From assembly GCF_023347255.1 (NCBI RefSeq), contig NZ_CP094466.1, positions 2,852,001-2,916,000 of the forward strand: DNA of 64,000 nt. Reading direction: 5' to 3'. The notes under the pieces are model-generated. The model made no database searches, was not told where the DNA came from, and saw only the letters and a list, made by a program, of their open reading frames with translations. Numbering within the stretch: the first letter of the stretch is position 1; each line of letters opens with the position of its first letter. The position numbers were made by a program, and so were the translations under genes. Below are positions 8,975 through 16,421 of this stretch, piece after piece. The stretch is from Faecalibacterium sp. I4-3-84 (lineage in GTDB: Bacteria > Bacillota > Clostridia > Oscillospirales > Ruminococcaceae).

Positions 8975-9232
8975 ATGCGTCTGGATAAATATTTGAAAGT
9001 TTCGCGCCTGATCAAGCGCCGCACCGTGGCAAACGAGGTGGCCGATGCAGGCCGCATCCTCATCAACGGCAAGATCGCCAAGGCCAGTCAGGCCGTCAAG
9101 GCGGGCGACATCATCGAAGTGACCTTCGGCAACCGGCCCATCAAGGTAAAGGTGCTCTCGGATGTGGAGCCGCGCACCAAGGATGTGGCCCGCGAGATGT
9201 ACGAGATCATTGCAGAGGGCGAGCAGGCATAA
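8975..9232 (+). CDS. rqcP: S4-domain RNA-binding protein RqcP
   Basis: RqcP (YabO) binds obstructed 50S subunits with RqcH and stabilises the P-site tRNA during C-terminal alanine tailing in ribosome quality control. The 85 residues form a single S4 domain (MRLDKYLKVSRLIKRRTVA, then ILINGKIAKASQAVKAGD), the usual size. An AGGAGG lies about seven bases upstream. Position between mazG/HU and yabP supports RqcP rather than another S4 protein. rqcH itself is not in this window. Confidence 0.9.
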   Translation: MRLDKYLKVSRLIKRRTVANEVADAGRILINGKIAKASQAVKAGDIIEVTFGNRPIKVKVLSDVEPRTKDVAREMYEIIAEGEQA

Positions 9233-9280
9233 AAGCCCCGGTCCGGTGCATAGGATGCACCAGAAAAGGGGAGACGAACC

Positions 9281-9565
9281 ATGCCGGAAAAAACACCCAG
9301 AGACCCGCAGCCCGCGCCGCACGATCTGATCCTGGAAAGCCGCGCCCGCCTGACGGTGACCGGTGTGCAGAAGGTACTGCACTGCAATGCCGACAGCGCT
9401 GCCATGGAAACGGGCAAGGGTACGCTGCACCTGACCGGGGCGCAGCTGAACATGGCGGCGCTGGATCTGGAGACCGGGGAGGCGAAGTTCACCGGCCGCA
9501 TCGACACGCTGGAATATACGGTCAGCGCACCGGCGGGCGGTTTTCTGCGCCGCCTGCTGCGATGA
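9281..9565 (+). CDS. yabP: Sporulation protein YabP homologue
   Basis: A 94-residue protein of the YabP/YqfC family, recognised from LESRARLTVTGVQKVLHCN, the LTGAQLNMAALDLETGEAKFTGRIDTLEY-type core (read at about residues 46-80) and the gene order. In Bacillus, YabP belongs to the sigma-E sporulation regulon. Its stop codon overlaps the yabQ start (ATGA). It is notable because Faecalibacterium is regarded as non-spore-forming. The frame is intact, so the gene is being maintained or was lost from use only recently. Confidence 0.82.
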   Translation: MPEKTPRDPQPAPHDLILESRARLTVTGVQKVLHCNADSAAMETGKGTLHLTGAQLNMAALDLETGEAKFTGRIDTLEYTVSAPAGGFLRRLLR

Positions 9566-10002
9566 TCCCGGTACTGCCGCCTGCAGCCCTTGGGCAGGAG
9601 ATCGCTGCCTGCACGGTGCTGGGAGCCAGTATCGGCGCACTGCGGGCTGTATTCCCGGCCAGAGGGCGTGCAGCTTTTGTGCCGGATCTGGTGTGGATGG
9701 GTGCTGTGCTGGCTGCTGTGCAGAGCTACGCAGCAGGGCAGAGCAGTGCCGGTGTTCTGCGCTGGTACATGGCTGCGGCAGCCTTTGCCGGTGCCGGTGC
9801 AGCAGCCTTTGTGCTGGGTGCACCGCTGCGTGCAGCGGGAGGCGTTTTACAGCGCCGGGTGCTCCGGCCGGCAGAGCGGCGGCGCGCCCGGCGGAGAAAG
9901 GCGCGCAAACTACGCCGCAGCGCAAAAAGAACTGCAAAAAAGAGCAAAAAGAACTTGCCAAACCAGCGCCGCATGATGTATAATTCATATGTGTCAAAGT
10001 AA
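9562..10002 (+). CDS. yabQ: Spore cortex protein YabQ homologue, membrane
   Basis: A 146-residue membrane protein with hydrophobic segments at about residues 10-30, 42-60 and 70-95, then a very basic tail rich in Arg/Lys (RRRARRRKARKLRRS, followed by a Lys-rich stretch). In Bacillus, YabQ is needed for spore cortex formation. Identification rests mainly on position after yabP and before divIC and on the three-helix layout; the sequence itself is divergent. The start overlaps the yabP stop. Function in a non-sporulating host is unknown. Confidence 0.7.
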   Translation: MIPVLPPAALGQEIAACTVLGASIGALRAVFPARGRAAFVPDLVWMGAVLAAVQSYAAGQSSAGVLRWYMAAAAFAGAGAAAFVLGAPLRAAGGVLQRRVLRPAERRRARRRKARKLRRSAKRTAKKSKKNLPNQRRMMYNSYVSK

Positions 10003-10032
10003 GAGTCAAATGCAACGGGGGCAGAAGAGATC

Positions 10033-10338
10033 ATGGCAGCACCGGACCGCAGAAAACGCAAGAAGAAAGTGGTCGTTAAAACGCTTGTACGGGTGTTTTT
10101 TGTCCTGCTGCTGCTGAGTATGCTGGCAGCATACATTTCCAATCAGGTCACCATCAGCTCCAAACATGCGGAGCTGGACACGCTGAACGAGCAGATCGCC
10201 CAGCAAAAGACTGAAAACGAGGAGATGCAGCGCATTCTCAGCGGCGATGCAGACCAGATCACCGAGTGGGTCGCGCGGGATTCTTACAATTACGCTGCAC
10301 CCAACGAGCGCATCTTTGTGGATGTGACCGGCAGCTGA
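10033..10338 (+). CDS. divIC: Septum formation initiator DivIC/FtsB-like
   Basis: A 101-residue bitopic membrane protein of the divisome. It has a basic cytoplasmic N-terminus (RKRKKKVVVK), one membrane span at about residues 18-35, then a coiled coil (HAELDTLNEQIAQQKTENEE) outside the cell and a short terminal domain. DivIC/FtsB pairs with FtsL to activate septal peptidoglycan synthesis. The neighbourhood yabQ-divIC-S1 protein is the same as in Bacillus, which supports the call despite low intrinsic sequence conservation. Confidence 0.88.
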   Translation: MAAPDRRKRKKKVVVKTLVRVFFVLLLLSMLAAYISNQVTISSKHAELDTLNEQIAQQKTENEEMQRILSGDADQITEWVARDSYNYAAPNERIFVDVTGS

Positions 10339-10377
10339 ATTGCTGCCCATTCTATGGAAAACAAGGAGTATTGAGTT

Positions 10378-10947
10378 TTGGCAATTGAGGTAGGGAACGT
10401 ATTCGAGGGGCGCGTCACCGGTGTAAAGCCGTTTGGCGCTTTTGTCGCACTGCCGGAGGGCCGTGTGGGCATGGTCCATATTTCCGAGGTGTCCAACGAG
10501 TTCGTGCAGGACATTGCAGCTGTTCTGCACGATGGTGATATCGTCAAGGTGCAGGTGATCAACATTGCACCGGACGGCAAGATCGCATTGTCCATCAAGC
10601 GCCTGCTGCCGCCTCCTCCGCGCCCGGCGCGTGAGGGCAGAGGCCCTGCAGGCAGTCCGCGCTCTGGTGGTCCCCGTCCGGGCGGCCCCCGCGAGGGTGG
10701 TCATTTTGGTGCAGGCCGCGGCGGCGCTGGCCGCCCCCCGCGTGAGGGCGGCAGAGGCCCTGCCCGCGACAGCGCACCCCGTGTATGGCAGCCCAAGGCT
10801 CCCGTCCGTTCCGATAACATGAGTTTTGAGGACATGATGAGCCGCTTCAAGAGCCAGAGCGAAGAGAAGATGGCCGATCTTGATCACGAGACCAATAACC
10901 GCCGCGGCGGTGGTTATGCGCCTCGCGGCCGCGGTGGCCGCCGCTGA
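10378..10947 (+). CDS. S1-domain RNA-binding protein with RGG-rich tail (YabR-like)
   Basis: A 189-residue protein. Residues 1-75 are a single S1 OB-fold (VGNVFEGRVTGVKPFGAFVA, then GMVHISEVSNEFV). A roughly 60-residue Gly/Arg/Pro-rich stretch follows (repeats such as GGPRPGGPREGG), then a conserved-looking SFEDMMSRFKSQSEEKM helix and a final RGG cluster. The start is TTG 10378, fixed by AAGGAG at 10363 and by MAIEVGNVFEG matching family N-termini. It is the YabR (general stress protein 13-like) position of the yab cluster. The disordered RGG region is an RNA-binding feature and is unusually long here. Confidence 0.88.
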   Translation: MAIEVGNVFEGRVTGVKPFGAFVALPEGRVGMVHISEVSNEFVQDIAAVLHDGDIVKVQVINIAPDGKIALSIKRLLPPPPRPAREGRGPAGSPRSGGPRPGGPREGGHFGAGRGGAGRPPREGGRGPARDSAPRVWQPKAPVRSDNMSFEDMMSRFKSQSEEKMADLDHETNNRRGGGYAPRGRGGRR

Positions 10948-10990
10948 GCGGAAAGGCCTGCGCTTTTCAAGCCTGATCAAAATAACGGAA

Positions 10991-11028
10991 ACAGACCTGT
11001 CTCATTTGATCGGGCAGGTCTGTTTTTT
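10991..11028 (+). terminator. Rho-independent terminator
   Basis: ACAGACCTG (10991-10999) pairs perfectly with CAGGTCTGT (11015-11023) and is followed by a T run; it ends the mazG-to-S1 gene run. Confidence 0.85.
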
Positions 11029-11052
11029 CCGTAATAAAAGAAAGGAAACACA

Positions 11053-12258
11053 ATGCCTGCAAAATTTGAACTGATCGCGCCCTGCTTTTTTGGGTGTGAA
11101 TCCACTGCAAAATTTGAGCTGACCCGCATCGGCGCAGAGAATATCCGCGTGGACGATGGCCGTCTGAGCTTTGCCGGCGGCGCAGAGATGATTGCTGCTG
11201 CAAACCTCAATCTGCGCACGGTGGAGCGCGTGATGCTGCTGCTGGCCCGCTACAGGGCCGCCACCTTTGATGACCTGTTCGACGGCGTGTACGATATTCC
11301 GTGGGAGGAGCTGCTGCCCGCAGACGCAGCCTTTCCGGTCACCGGCTCTTCACTGAACAGCCAGCTGTCCAGTGTGCCTGCCTGCCAGAGCATCATCAAA
11401 AAAGCTGTGGTCAAGCGCCTGATGGCAAAGCACCACACCTCTGTGCTGCCGGAGACCGGCGCGGAGTACAAGATCCGCTTCATGTTGCGCAAGGATCAGT
11501 GTGAGATCATGCTGGACACCACCGGCGACGGTCTGCACAAGCGCGGCTACCGCCGCAACGCCATGGAGGCACCCATTCGCGAGACTTTGGCCGCTACCAT
11601 TGCAGACCTTGGCCGTGTGCGCCGCGACAGTCTGGTGGAGGACCCCTTCTGCGGCAGCGGCACGCTGCTGATCGAAGCTGCTCAGAAAGCTATGAACATT
11701 GCCCCCGGCCTGAAGCGCCGCTTTGCCGCCGAGCGCTATGGCTTTGTGCCGGCAGCCATCTGGGCCGAGCAGCGTCAGAAGGCACTGGCCGAGGCCAAGC
11801 TGGATGTGGGCTTTGAAGCCTTTGGCTATGATATCGACCCTGCCGCTGTGGCTCTGGCCAACGCCAACGCAAAGCTGGCCGGTGTGGAAAAGCGCTGCCA
11901 CTTTGAAGTGGCTGATGTGGCCGACTTTGCCGCGAAGCAGGAGGCCATCGTGCTGACGAATCCCCCGTATGGCGAGCGCATGAGCACCATTGAAGGTGCC
12001 GCTAAGCTGGCCCGTACGCTGGGCCGGCAGATGGAAGCACACCCCTGTGCAGGCGTGTATGCGATCACTGCCGATATGGATTTTGAGACCCACTACGGCA
12101 AGCGTGCCAACAAGCGCCGCAAGATGTACAACGGCATGATCCCCTGCCAGTTGTATATGTACTACAGCGCGCTCAAGCTTGAGCACACTGCAAAGCCGAT
12201 GCCGAAGTCCGGCTTTGACGGCAAGCGCACTGCACCGAACCGCTTTAACAAGAAGTAA
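11053..12258 (+). CDS. THUMP-type class I SAM-dependent RNA methyltransferase (RlmL/YpsC-like)
   Basis: A 401-residue RNA methyltransferase of COG0116 type. The N-terminal third fits a ferredoxin-like/THUMP RNA-binding module. The Rossmann domain contains the SAM motif EDPFCGSGTLLIEAA and the catalytic NPPYGERM, a motif of N2-guanine or N6-adenine methylation. RlmL modifies 23S rRNA G2445 in E. coli; the exact base for Firmicutes homologues cannot be read from sequence. Start ATG 11053 has AAAGGAAA upstream. Bacillus has spoIIE after yabR; here that place is taken by this gene. Confidence 0.87.
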   Translation: MPAKFELIAPCFFGCESTAKFELTRIGAENIRVDDGRLSFAGGAEMIAAANLNLRTVERVMLLLARYRAATFDDLFDGVYDIPWEELLPADAAFPVTGSSLNSQLSSVPACQSIIKKAVVKRLMAKHHTSVLPETGAEYKIRFMLRKDQCEIMLDTTGDGLHKRGYRRNAMEAPIRETLAATIADLGRVRRDSLVEDPFCGSGTLLIEAAQKAMNIAPGLKRRFAAERYGFVPAAIWAEQRQKALAEAKLDVGFEAFGYDIDPAAVALANANAKLAGVEKRCHFEVADVADFAAKQEAIVLTNPPYGERMSTIEGAAKLARTLGRQMEAHPCAGVYAITADMDFETHYGKRANKRRKMYNGMIPCQLYMYYSALKLEHTAKPMPKSGFDGKRTAPNRFNKK

Positions 12259-12274
12259 TTGAAAAATGTTACCT

Positions 12275-12305
12275 GCCGCACCGGAGCTGTCCAGTGCGGC
12301 TTTTT
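12275..12305 (+). terminator. Rho-independent terminator
   Basis: GCCGCAC (12275-12281) pairs with GTGCGGC (12294-12300), followed by five T. Confidence 0.8.
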
Positions 12306-12367
12306 ACATTGCAGCCGGTAATTACCGAAAAAAAACAAAGCGGGATCTGAATTGGCAGGAGATGGAA

Positions 12368-12460
12368 ATGAACGCAAACACAGGAAGTTTTACGCTGTGT
12401 TCCGCGCCACGTGCGGCAAAGATGAGACAAATTCATGCTCTTTTTACAAAGGATGGTTGA
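12368..12460 (+). other. Possible 30-codon small ORF
   Basis: ATG 12368 is preceded by AGGAG at a workable distance and reads 30 codons to TGA 12458-12460, starting MNANTGSFTLCS. It lies in the 264-base gap before the DUF5685 gene. I see no family match and no promoter of its own; the downstream promoter's -35 overlaps its stop. Probably non-coding, listed because the ribosome site is good. Confidence 0.2.
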
Positions 12461-12485
12461 ACCCGGGCTGAAAATGGATTATACT
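12457..12485 (+). promoter_or_regulatory. Sigma-A promoter of the DUF5685 gene
   Basis: TTGAAC (12457-12462), a 17-base spacer and TATACT (12480-12485), about 40 bases before the start codon. Confidence 0.75.
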
Positions 12486-12522
12486 TACCTTATTATTCTG
12501 CGGTTCTTCCGAGGAGGAAAAG

Positions 12523-13398
12523 GTGCGTATGAAGGGTAGGATGCGGCCATATCTGCCGGAGCTCACCATCCGGGATTACAATATCTACCTGCGCTATCTG
12601 CGCGGGGTGCGGCGTCAGCTGTACGAGGCGTACGGATTATATTCCTGCCATCTGCTGCGGAGCAACGGCGTGCTGTTTGCCATCCTTTCGGACAGTCTGG
12701 CCGGGCGGCAGGCCACTTGCCAGCGCAAGCGGGTCCCGGGCACACTGGCCTGGCGCAGGCTCATGTGCCAGACCCAGGGCATCCGGCTGGCCGCACAGGT
12801 GGAGGTGCTGCTGGGCTGGCACAACCTGCAGGACCGCAAATACAGCGAGCTGCGGCCGCTCAAGCGCCTGCGCCGTGCGGTGGACCGTCTGCTGCTGCGC
12901 CGCGCCTATGAGCGTGCCGTGCAGGAGAACCCGGCGCTGGAACGGCTGTTCGTGCAGGAGCGGGATCAGGCCGTGGTGCAGATGAACCTGAGCGCCAAGA
13001 ACTACTCTCTTGCCGCTGAACCCATGAGCAACATTTACGGTGCACTGTATTCCACCCTTGCCACCGACGACCCCAGCCAGCGCAAAAGCATGCGCTACAT
13101 CGGCAGCAGCATCGGCCGCATTTTTTACCTGCTGGATAAGGCTGAGCGCTTTGAGATGGACAAGCGCAGTGGCCGCTACAACGTGTTCGTAGTCAACGAC
13201 CTGCGGGGACAGGCTGCGGCGGTGGAGAATGCCCGCCGTCAGGCACTGGCTGCCGCCAACGATCTGATTCGCGTGTACAGTATGCTGGACATCAAATTGA
13301 ACCGCGGCCTGCTGGATAACATCATGCTGCTTGGTCTGCACCATGCGGTGGACCCGCTGGAAGCCGGTGCTGAGCACGAAAACTGGGAGATCCCATGA
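12523..13398 (+). CDS. DUF5685-family protein
   Basis: A 291-residue soluble protein resembling the DUF5685 family common in Clostridia: an all-helical protein with early Cys/His residues and the late signature GSSIGRIFYLLDKAERFEMDKRSGRYN. No biochemical role is known to me. The strongly basic, Arg-rich first half is typical. GTG 12523 follows GGAGG by six bases; ATG 12529 two codons later is an equally possible start. Its stop overlaps the ATG of the next membrane gene (ATGA), implying translational coupling. Confidence 0.7.
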   Translation: MRMKGRMRPYLPELTIRDYNIYLRYLRGVRRQLYEAYGLYSCHLLRSNGVLFAILSDSLAGRQATCQRKRVPGTLAWRRLMCQTQGIRLAAQVEVLLGWHNLQDRKYSELRPLKRLRRAVDRLLLRRAYERAVQENPALERLFVQERDQAVVQMNLSAKNYSLAAEPMSNIYGALYSTLATDDPSQRKSMRYIGSSIGRIFYLLDKAERFEMDKRSGRYNVFVVNDLRGQAAAVENARRQALAAANDLIRVYSMLDIKLNRGLLDNIMLLGLHHAVDPLEAGAEHENWEIP

Positions 13399-13952
13399 AG
13401 CAAAACCATCAAAAAAGCTGGGCCATGGCTTACTGCGGCATTGTGGCGGCGCTGTGCGTCGCACTGATGCTGCTGGGAGCTGTGATCCCCATTGCCATGT
13501 TCATTGCGCCTGCAGTGGCGGGCTTTCTTGTTGCAACAGTCTGCGTGGAGTGCGGGATGCAGCTGGCTTTGACGGCCTATGCGGCAGTCAGCCTGCTGGC
13601 ACTGCTGTTCGTGCCGGATAAGGAAGTAGCGCTGATCTTTGTGTTTTTGCTGGGGTATTACCCGCTGGCAAAGCCGAAGTTTGAGCGCATCCGCCCTGCG
13701 GTTCTGTGCATTGTCTGCAAGCTGCTGCTGTGCAACGGCACAGTGCTGGCCATGTACGGGCTGGTATTTCTGTTGGTGCCGGCGGGCAGCATTTCGCAGG
13801 AGCTGCGCACCACCGCGCTGGCGGTCTCGCTGGCAACGCTGGCCATGGGCAATGTTGCCTTTGTGCTGTACGACCGGGCATTGCATAACATGCTCATGAT
13901 GTACCGGCTGGTCTGGCGGCCGAAACTTCATAAAACTTTGGGCTGGCGCTGA
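13395..13952 (+). CDS. Predicted multi-pass membrane protein
   Basis: A 185-residue integral membrane protein with about five hydrophobic segments (roughly residues 10-30, 34-50, 56-78, 98-122 and 132-156) and a basic C-terminus. It resembles small Clostridia membrane proteins of the energy-coupling-factor substrate-binding type in size and layout, but I see no diagnostic motif, so the substrate is unknown. It overlaps the DUF5685 gene by four bases, so the two probably act together or at least are co-expressed. Confidence 0.6.
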   Translation: MKQNHQKSWAMAYCGIVAALCVALMLLGAVIPIAMFIAPAVAGFLVATVCVECGMQLALTAYAAVSLLALLFVPDKEVALIFVFLLGYYPLAKPKFERIRPAVLCIVCKLLLCNGTVLAMYGLVFLLVPAGSISQELRTTALAVSLATLAMGNVAFVLYDRALHNMLMMYRLVWRPKLHKTLGWR

Positions 13953-13963
13953 GCCAGCCTTTG

Positions 13964-13972
13964 TGCTATAAT
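13964..13972 (+). promoter_or_regulatory. Extended -10 promoter of glmS
   Basis: TGC directly before a perfect TATAAT (13967-13972) gives an extended -10 element; the -35 region is weak. The transcript would begin around 13979, about 35 bases before the ribozyme cleavage site. Confidence 0.65.
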
Positions 13973-14004
13973 GGGGCATCAGAAAGGGGAGAGCGCAGCA
14001 CACA

Positions 14005-14170
14005 GGTAACGCAAAGCGCCGGGCCACGCGGGTGACAGCCGCGAGGGTGACGAGGAGAGGAATCATCGAAAGATTCGGCGGATGTTTCTCCGGCTGAGGG
14101 CTAGACCAGCCGCAGAGAAGGGCAAAAAACGGCAGCAATACCGCAACAGATCCCTTCAAAGAAAGCCATA
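14005..14170 (+). ncRNA. glmS ribozyme-riboswitch
   Basis: The leader of glmS matches the glucosamine-6-phosphate-activated self-cleaving ribozyme. It has the substrate strand AAGCGCC (14014-14020, cleavage expected between A14015 and G14016), the core GACGAGG (14049-14055) and the double-pseudoknot segment with ATCATCGAAAGATTCGGCGG (14062-14081) and GGATG. An outer helix of AAGGG with CCCTT closes near 14156. In known members, GlcN6P is the cofactor for cleavage and the cut message is degraded, which gives product feedback on glmS. The position directly before glmS agrees. The 3' boundary is approximate. Confidence 0.9.
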
Positions 14171-14253
14171 CAAGAACATAAACTGTACTAGGAAGCTGAC
14201 TGGGTATCACTGCGCCTTTTTGCGCGGGAACGGTCGGTATGGAGGTGTTTTGT

Positions 14254-16074
14254 ATGTGCGGCATTGTTGGTTATGTCGGTAAGCGCAGTGCGCAGGACGT
14301 GCTGCTGGATGGTCTGGAAAAGCTGGAGTATCGCGGGTACGACTCCGCCGGTGTGGCGCTTGCGCTGGACGGCGGCATCCGCGTGGTAAAAAGCAAAGGA
14401 CGGCTCACCGCCCTGCGGGAAAAGCTGGCGGCGCAGCAGCTGGCACAAAGCTTCTGCGGCATCGGCCACACCCGCTGGGCTACCCATGGCGAGCCCAGCG
14501 ATGTGAACAGCCACCCGCATTCGACCCCGCGTGTGAGCATTGTGCACAACGGCATCATTGAAAATTACGGGCTGCTCAAGGAGCGGCTGGCTGCAAAGGG
14601 CTATACCTTCCAGAGTGAGACGGACACCGAAGTACTGGTAAAGTTGATCGACAGCTGCTATACCGGTGACCCGCTGCGTGCACTGCAGCAGGCGCTTGCC
14701 AAGGTGCGCGGCAGCTATGCGCTGGCCGTGCTGTTCCGGGATTACCCGGACACCATTTTTGCAGTCAAGCGGGAAAGCCCGCTGATCGTCGGCTGGGGCG
14801 AGGGCGAAAACTTTGTGGCTTCGGATATTCCGGCACTGCTCAAGTATACCCGGAAATACAGCGTGCTGGAAGAAGGGGATATGGCCGTCTGCACCACAGA
14901 GGGCATCCGCTTCTACAACGAATTTGGTGAGCCAGTGGAGCGCCAGCAGCTGACGGCGGACTGGGATATGGAAGCTGCCGAAAAGGGCGGCTATCCCCAC
15001 TTTATGCTCAAGGAGATCAACGAGCAGCCTGCGGCCATTATGGCCACGGTCAGCCCCCGTGTAGAGGACGGACTGCCGGTGCTGCGCATCCCGGAGCTGA
15101 CCGATGAAGTGCTGCGCGGTATTGGCCGGGTGCATCTGGTGGGCTGCGGTACGGCTATGCATGCCGGTATGGTGGGCAAATCTGCCATCGAAACGTTGGC
15201 CCGTGTGCCCGCCGAGGTGGACATTGCCAGCGAGTTCCGTTACCGGGACCCCATTCTGGAAAAGAACGATCTGGTCATCATCATCAGCCAGTCCGGCGAG
15301 ACCAGCGACACGTTGGCAGCGCTCAAGCTGGCCAAGAGCCGCGGCGTGCCGGTGCTGGCCATCGTGAATGTGGTGGGCAGCTCCATTGCACGTGCCGCAG
15401 ATTATGTAATGTACACCTACGCCGGGCCGGAGATCGCGGTAGCATCCACCAAGGCGTATATGGTGCAGATGTGCGTGCTTTATCTGTTTGCACTGCGGCT
15501 GGCCTATGCGCGCGGACGGCTGAGCGAGGCAGAGACCCGCCGCTTTACGGCCCAGCTGCTGCGCGCACCGGAGATCATCAAGCCGCGCCTTGCAGATTGT
15601 GAGCAGATCAAGTACCTTGCCAGCCGCTATGTGAACACCCAGAGCTGCTTCTTCATTGGGCGCGGGTTCGACTATGCGCTCTCGCTGGAGGGCAGCCTGA
15701 AACTCAAGGAGATCAGCTATGTGCACTCGGATGCCTATGCAGCCGGTGAACTGAAACATGGTACCATCAGCCTGATCACCGATGGCGTGCCGGTGATCGC
15801 ACTGGCCACCCAGAAACAGGTGTACGAAAAGACCATTTCCAATGCCAAGGAGACCCGCAGCCGCGGAGCAAGGGTGCTGCTGTTTACCACAAAGGATGCT
15901 GCGGTGCCGGAAGGCGTGGCAGATGCCGTGATCCGACTGGATGAGTATGAGGATATCCTGATGCCGCTGCAGCTCATTGTGCCGCTGCAGCTATTTGCCT
16001 ATTATATGGCTGTTCTGCGCGGCTGTGACGTGGATAAGCCGCGTAATCTGGCCAAGAGCGTGACCGTGGAGTGA
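14254..16074 (+). CDS. glmS: Glutamine-fructose-6-phosphate aminotransferase
   Basis: GlmS makes glucosamine-6-phosphate from fructose-6-phosphate and glutamine, the first step towards UDP-GlcNAc and peptidoglycan. The 606 residues start MCGIVGYVGK, so Cys2 becomes the N-terminal nucleophile of the glutaminase after Met removal. GHTRWATHG marks the glutaminase domain. Two SIS sugar-isomerase domains follow (SQSGETSDT and the FIGRGFDYALSLEGSLKLKE region), and the end is KPRNLAKSVTVE. The start is set by GGAGGTG at 14240 and by the need for Cys2. Expression is expected to be under the upstream ribozyme. Confidence 0.98.
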   Translation: MCGIVGYVGKRSAQDVLLDGLEKLEYRGYDSAGVALALDGGIRVVKSKGRLTALREKLAAQQLAQSFCGIGHTRWATHGEPSDVNSHPHSTPRVSIVHNGIIENYGLLKERLAAKGYTFQSETDTEVLVKLIDSCYTGDPLRALQQALAKVRGSYALAVLFRDYPDTIFAVKRESPLIVGWGEGENFVASDIPALLKYTRKYSVLEEGDMAVCTTEGIRFYNEFGEPVERQQLTADWDMEAAEKGGYPHFMLKEINEQPAAIMATVSPRVEDGLPVLRIPELTDEVLRGIGRVHLVGCGTAMHAGMVGKSAIETLARVPAEVDIASEFRYRDPILEKNDLVIIISQSGETSDTLAALKLAKSRGVPVLAIVNVVGSSIARAADYVMYTYAGPEIAVASTKAYMVQMCVLYLFALRLAYARGRLSEAETRRFTAQLLRAPEIIKPRLADCEQIKYLASRYVNTQSCFFIGRGFDYALSLEGSLKLKEISYVHSDAYAAGELKHGTISLITDGVPVIALATQKQVYEKTISNAKETRSRGARVLLFTTKDAAVPEGVADAVIRLDEYEDILMPLQLIVPLQLFAYYMAVLRGCDVDKPRNLAKSVTVE

Positions 16075-16188
16075 CGGCATAAAACGCAGCCAGAAAGCCC
16101 TGCACAAAACAGAAATAACAAAACAGGACCCGCTCTGAATCACCGAAGTGCATTCTGTCAAGTAGAAAAAAATAATATAATGTTTTTG

Positions 16189-16222
16189 TTCGCCGTTTCC
16201 ACAAGGAGACGGCGAATTTTTT
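16189..16222 (+). terminator. Rho-independent terminator after glmS
   Basis: TTCGCCGT (16189-16196) pairs perfectly with ACGGCGAA (16209-16216), followed by six T. The 115 bases between the glmS stop and this stem hold no recognisable feature. From here to the next hairpin (16223-16365) I see no gene; one frame gives a short tail-like peptide ending at 16329. Confidence 0.82.
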
Positions 16223-16365
16223 GTGCAAAATCGGTATCAGGCAGCTCGGTTCATGGCACCGACATGAGCCTGCATCGGCATCTGGATGAACAGACGGTGC
16301 TGGTAACGGCGGTTGTTGCAGCAGTCAACAGTGAATAGTGATTGCTCTTTCTTGACATGAAAATA

Positions 16366-16414
16366 CCCCTAGAGTACTCAGAGTTTTTGTTTTTTACTCT
16401 GTCTACTCTAGGGG
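16366..16414 (-). terminator. Long hairpin, probable terminator of the transporter gene
   Basis: CCCCTAGAGTA (16366-16376) pairs perfectly with TACTCTAGGGG (16404-16414), and CAGAGT with ACTCTG inside it, leaving a T-rich loop. It lies eight bases after the stop of the minus-strand transporter gene. The minus-strand 3' flank is TATTTT, a poor but usable U tract. Confidence 0.6.
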
Positions 16415-16421
16415 CAGCATA

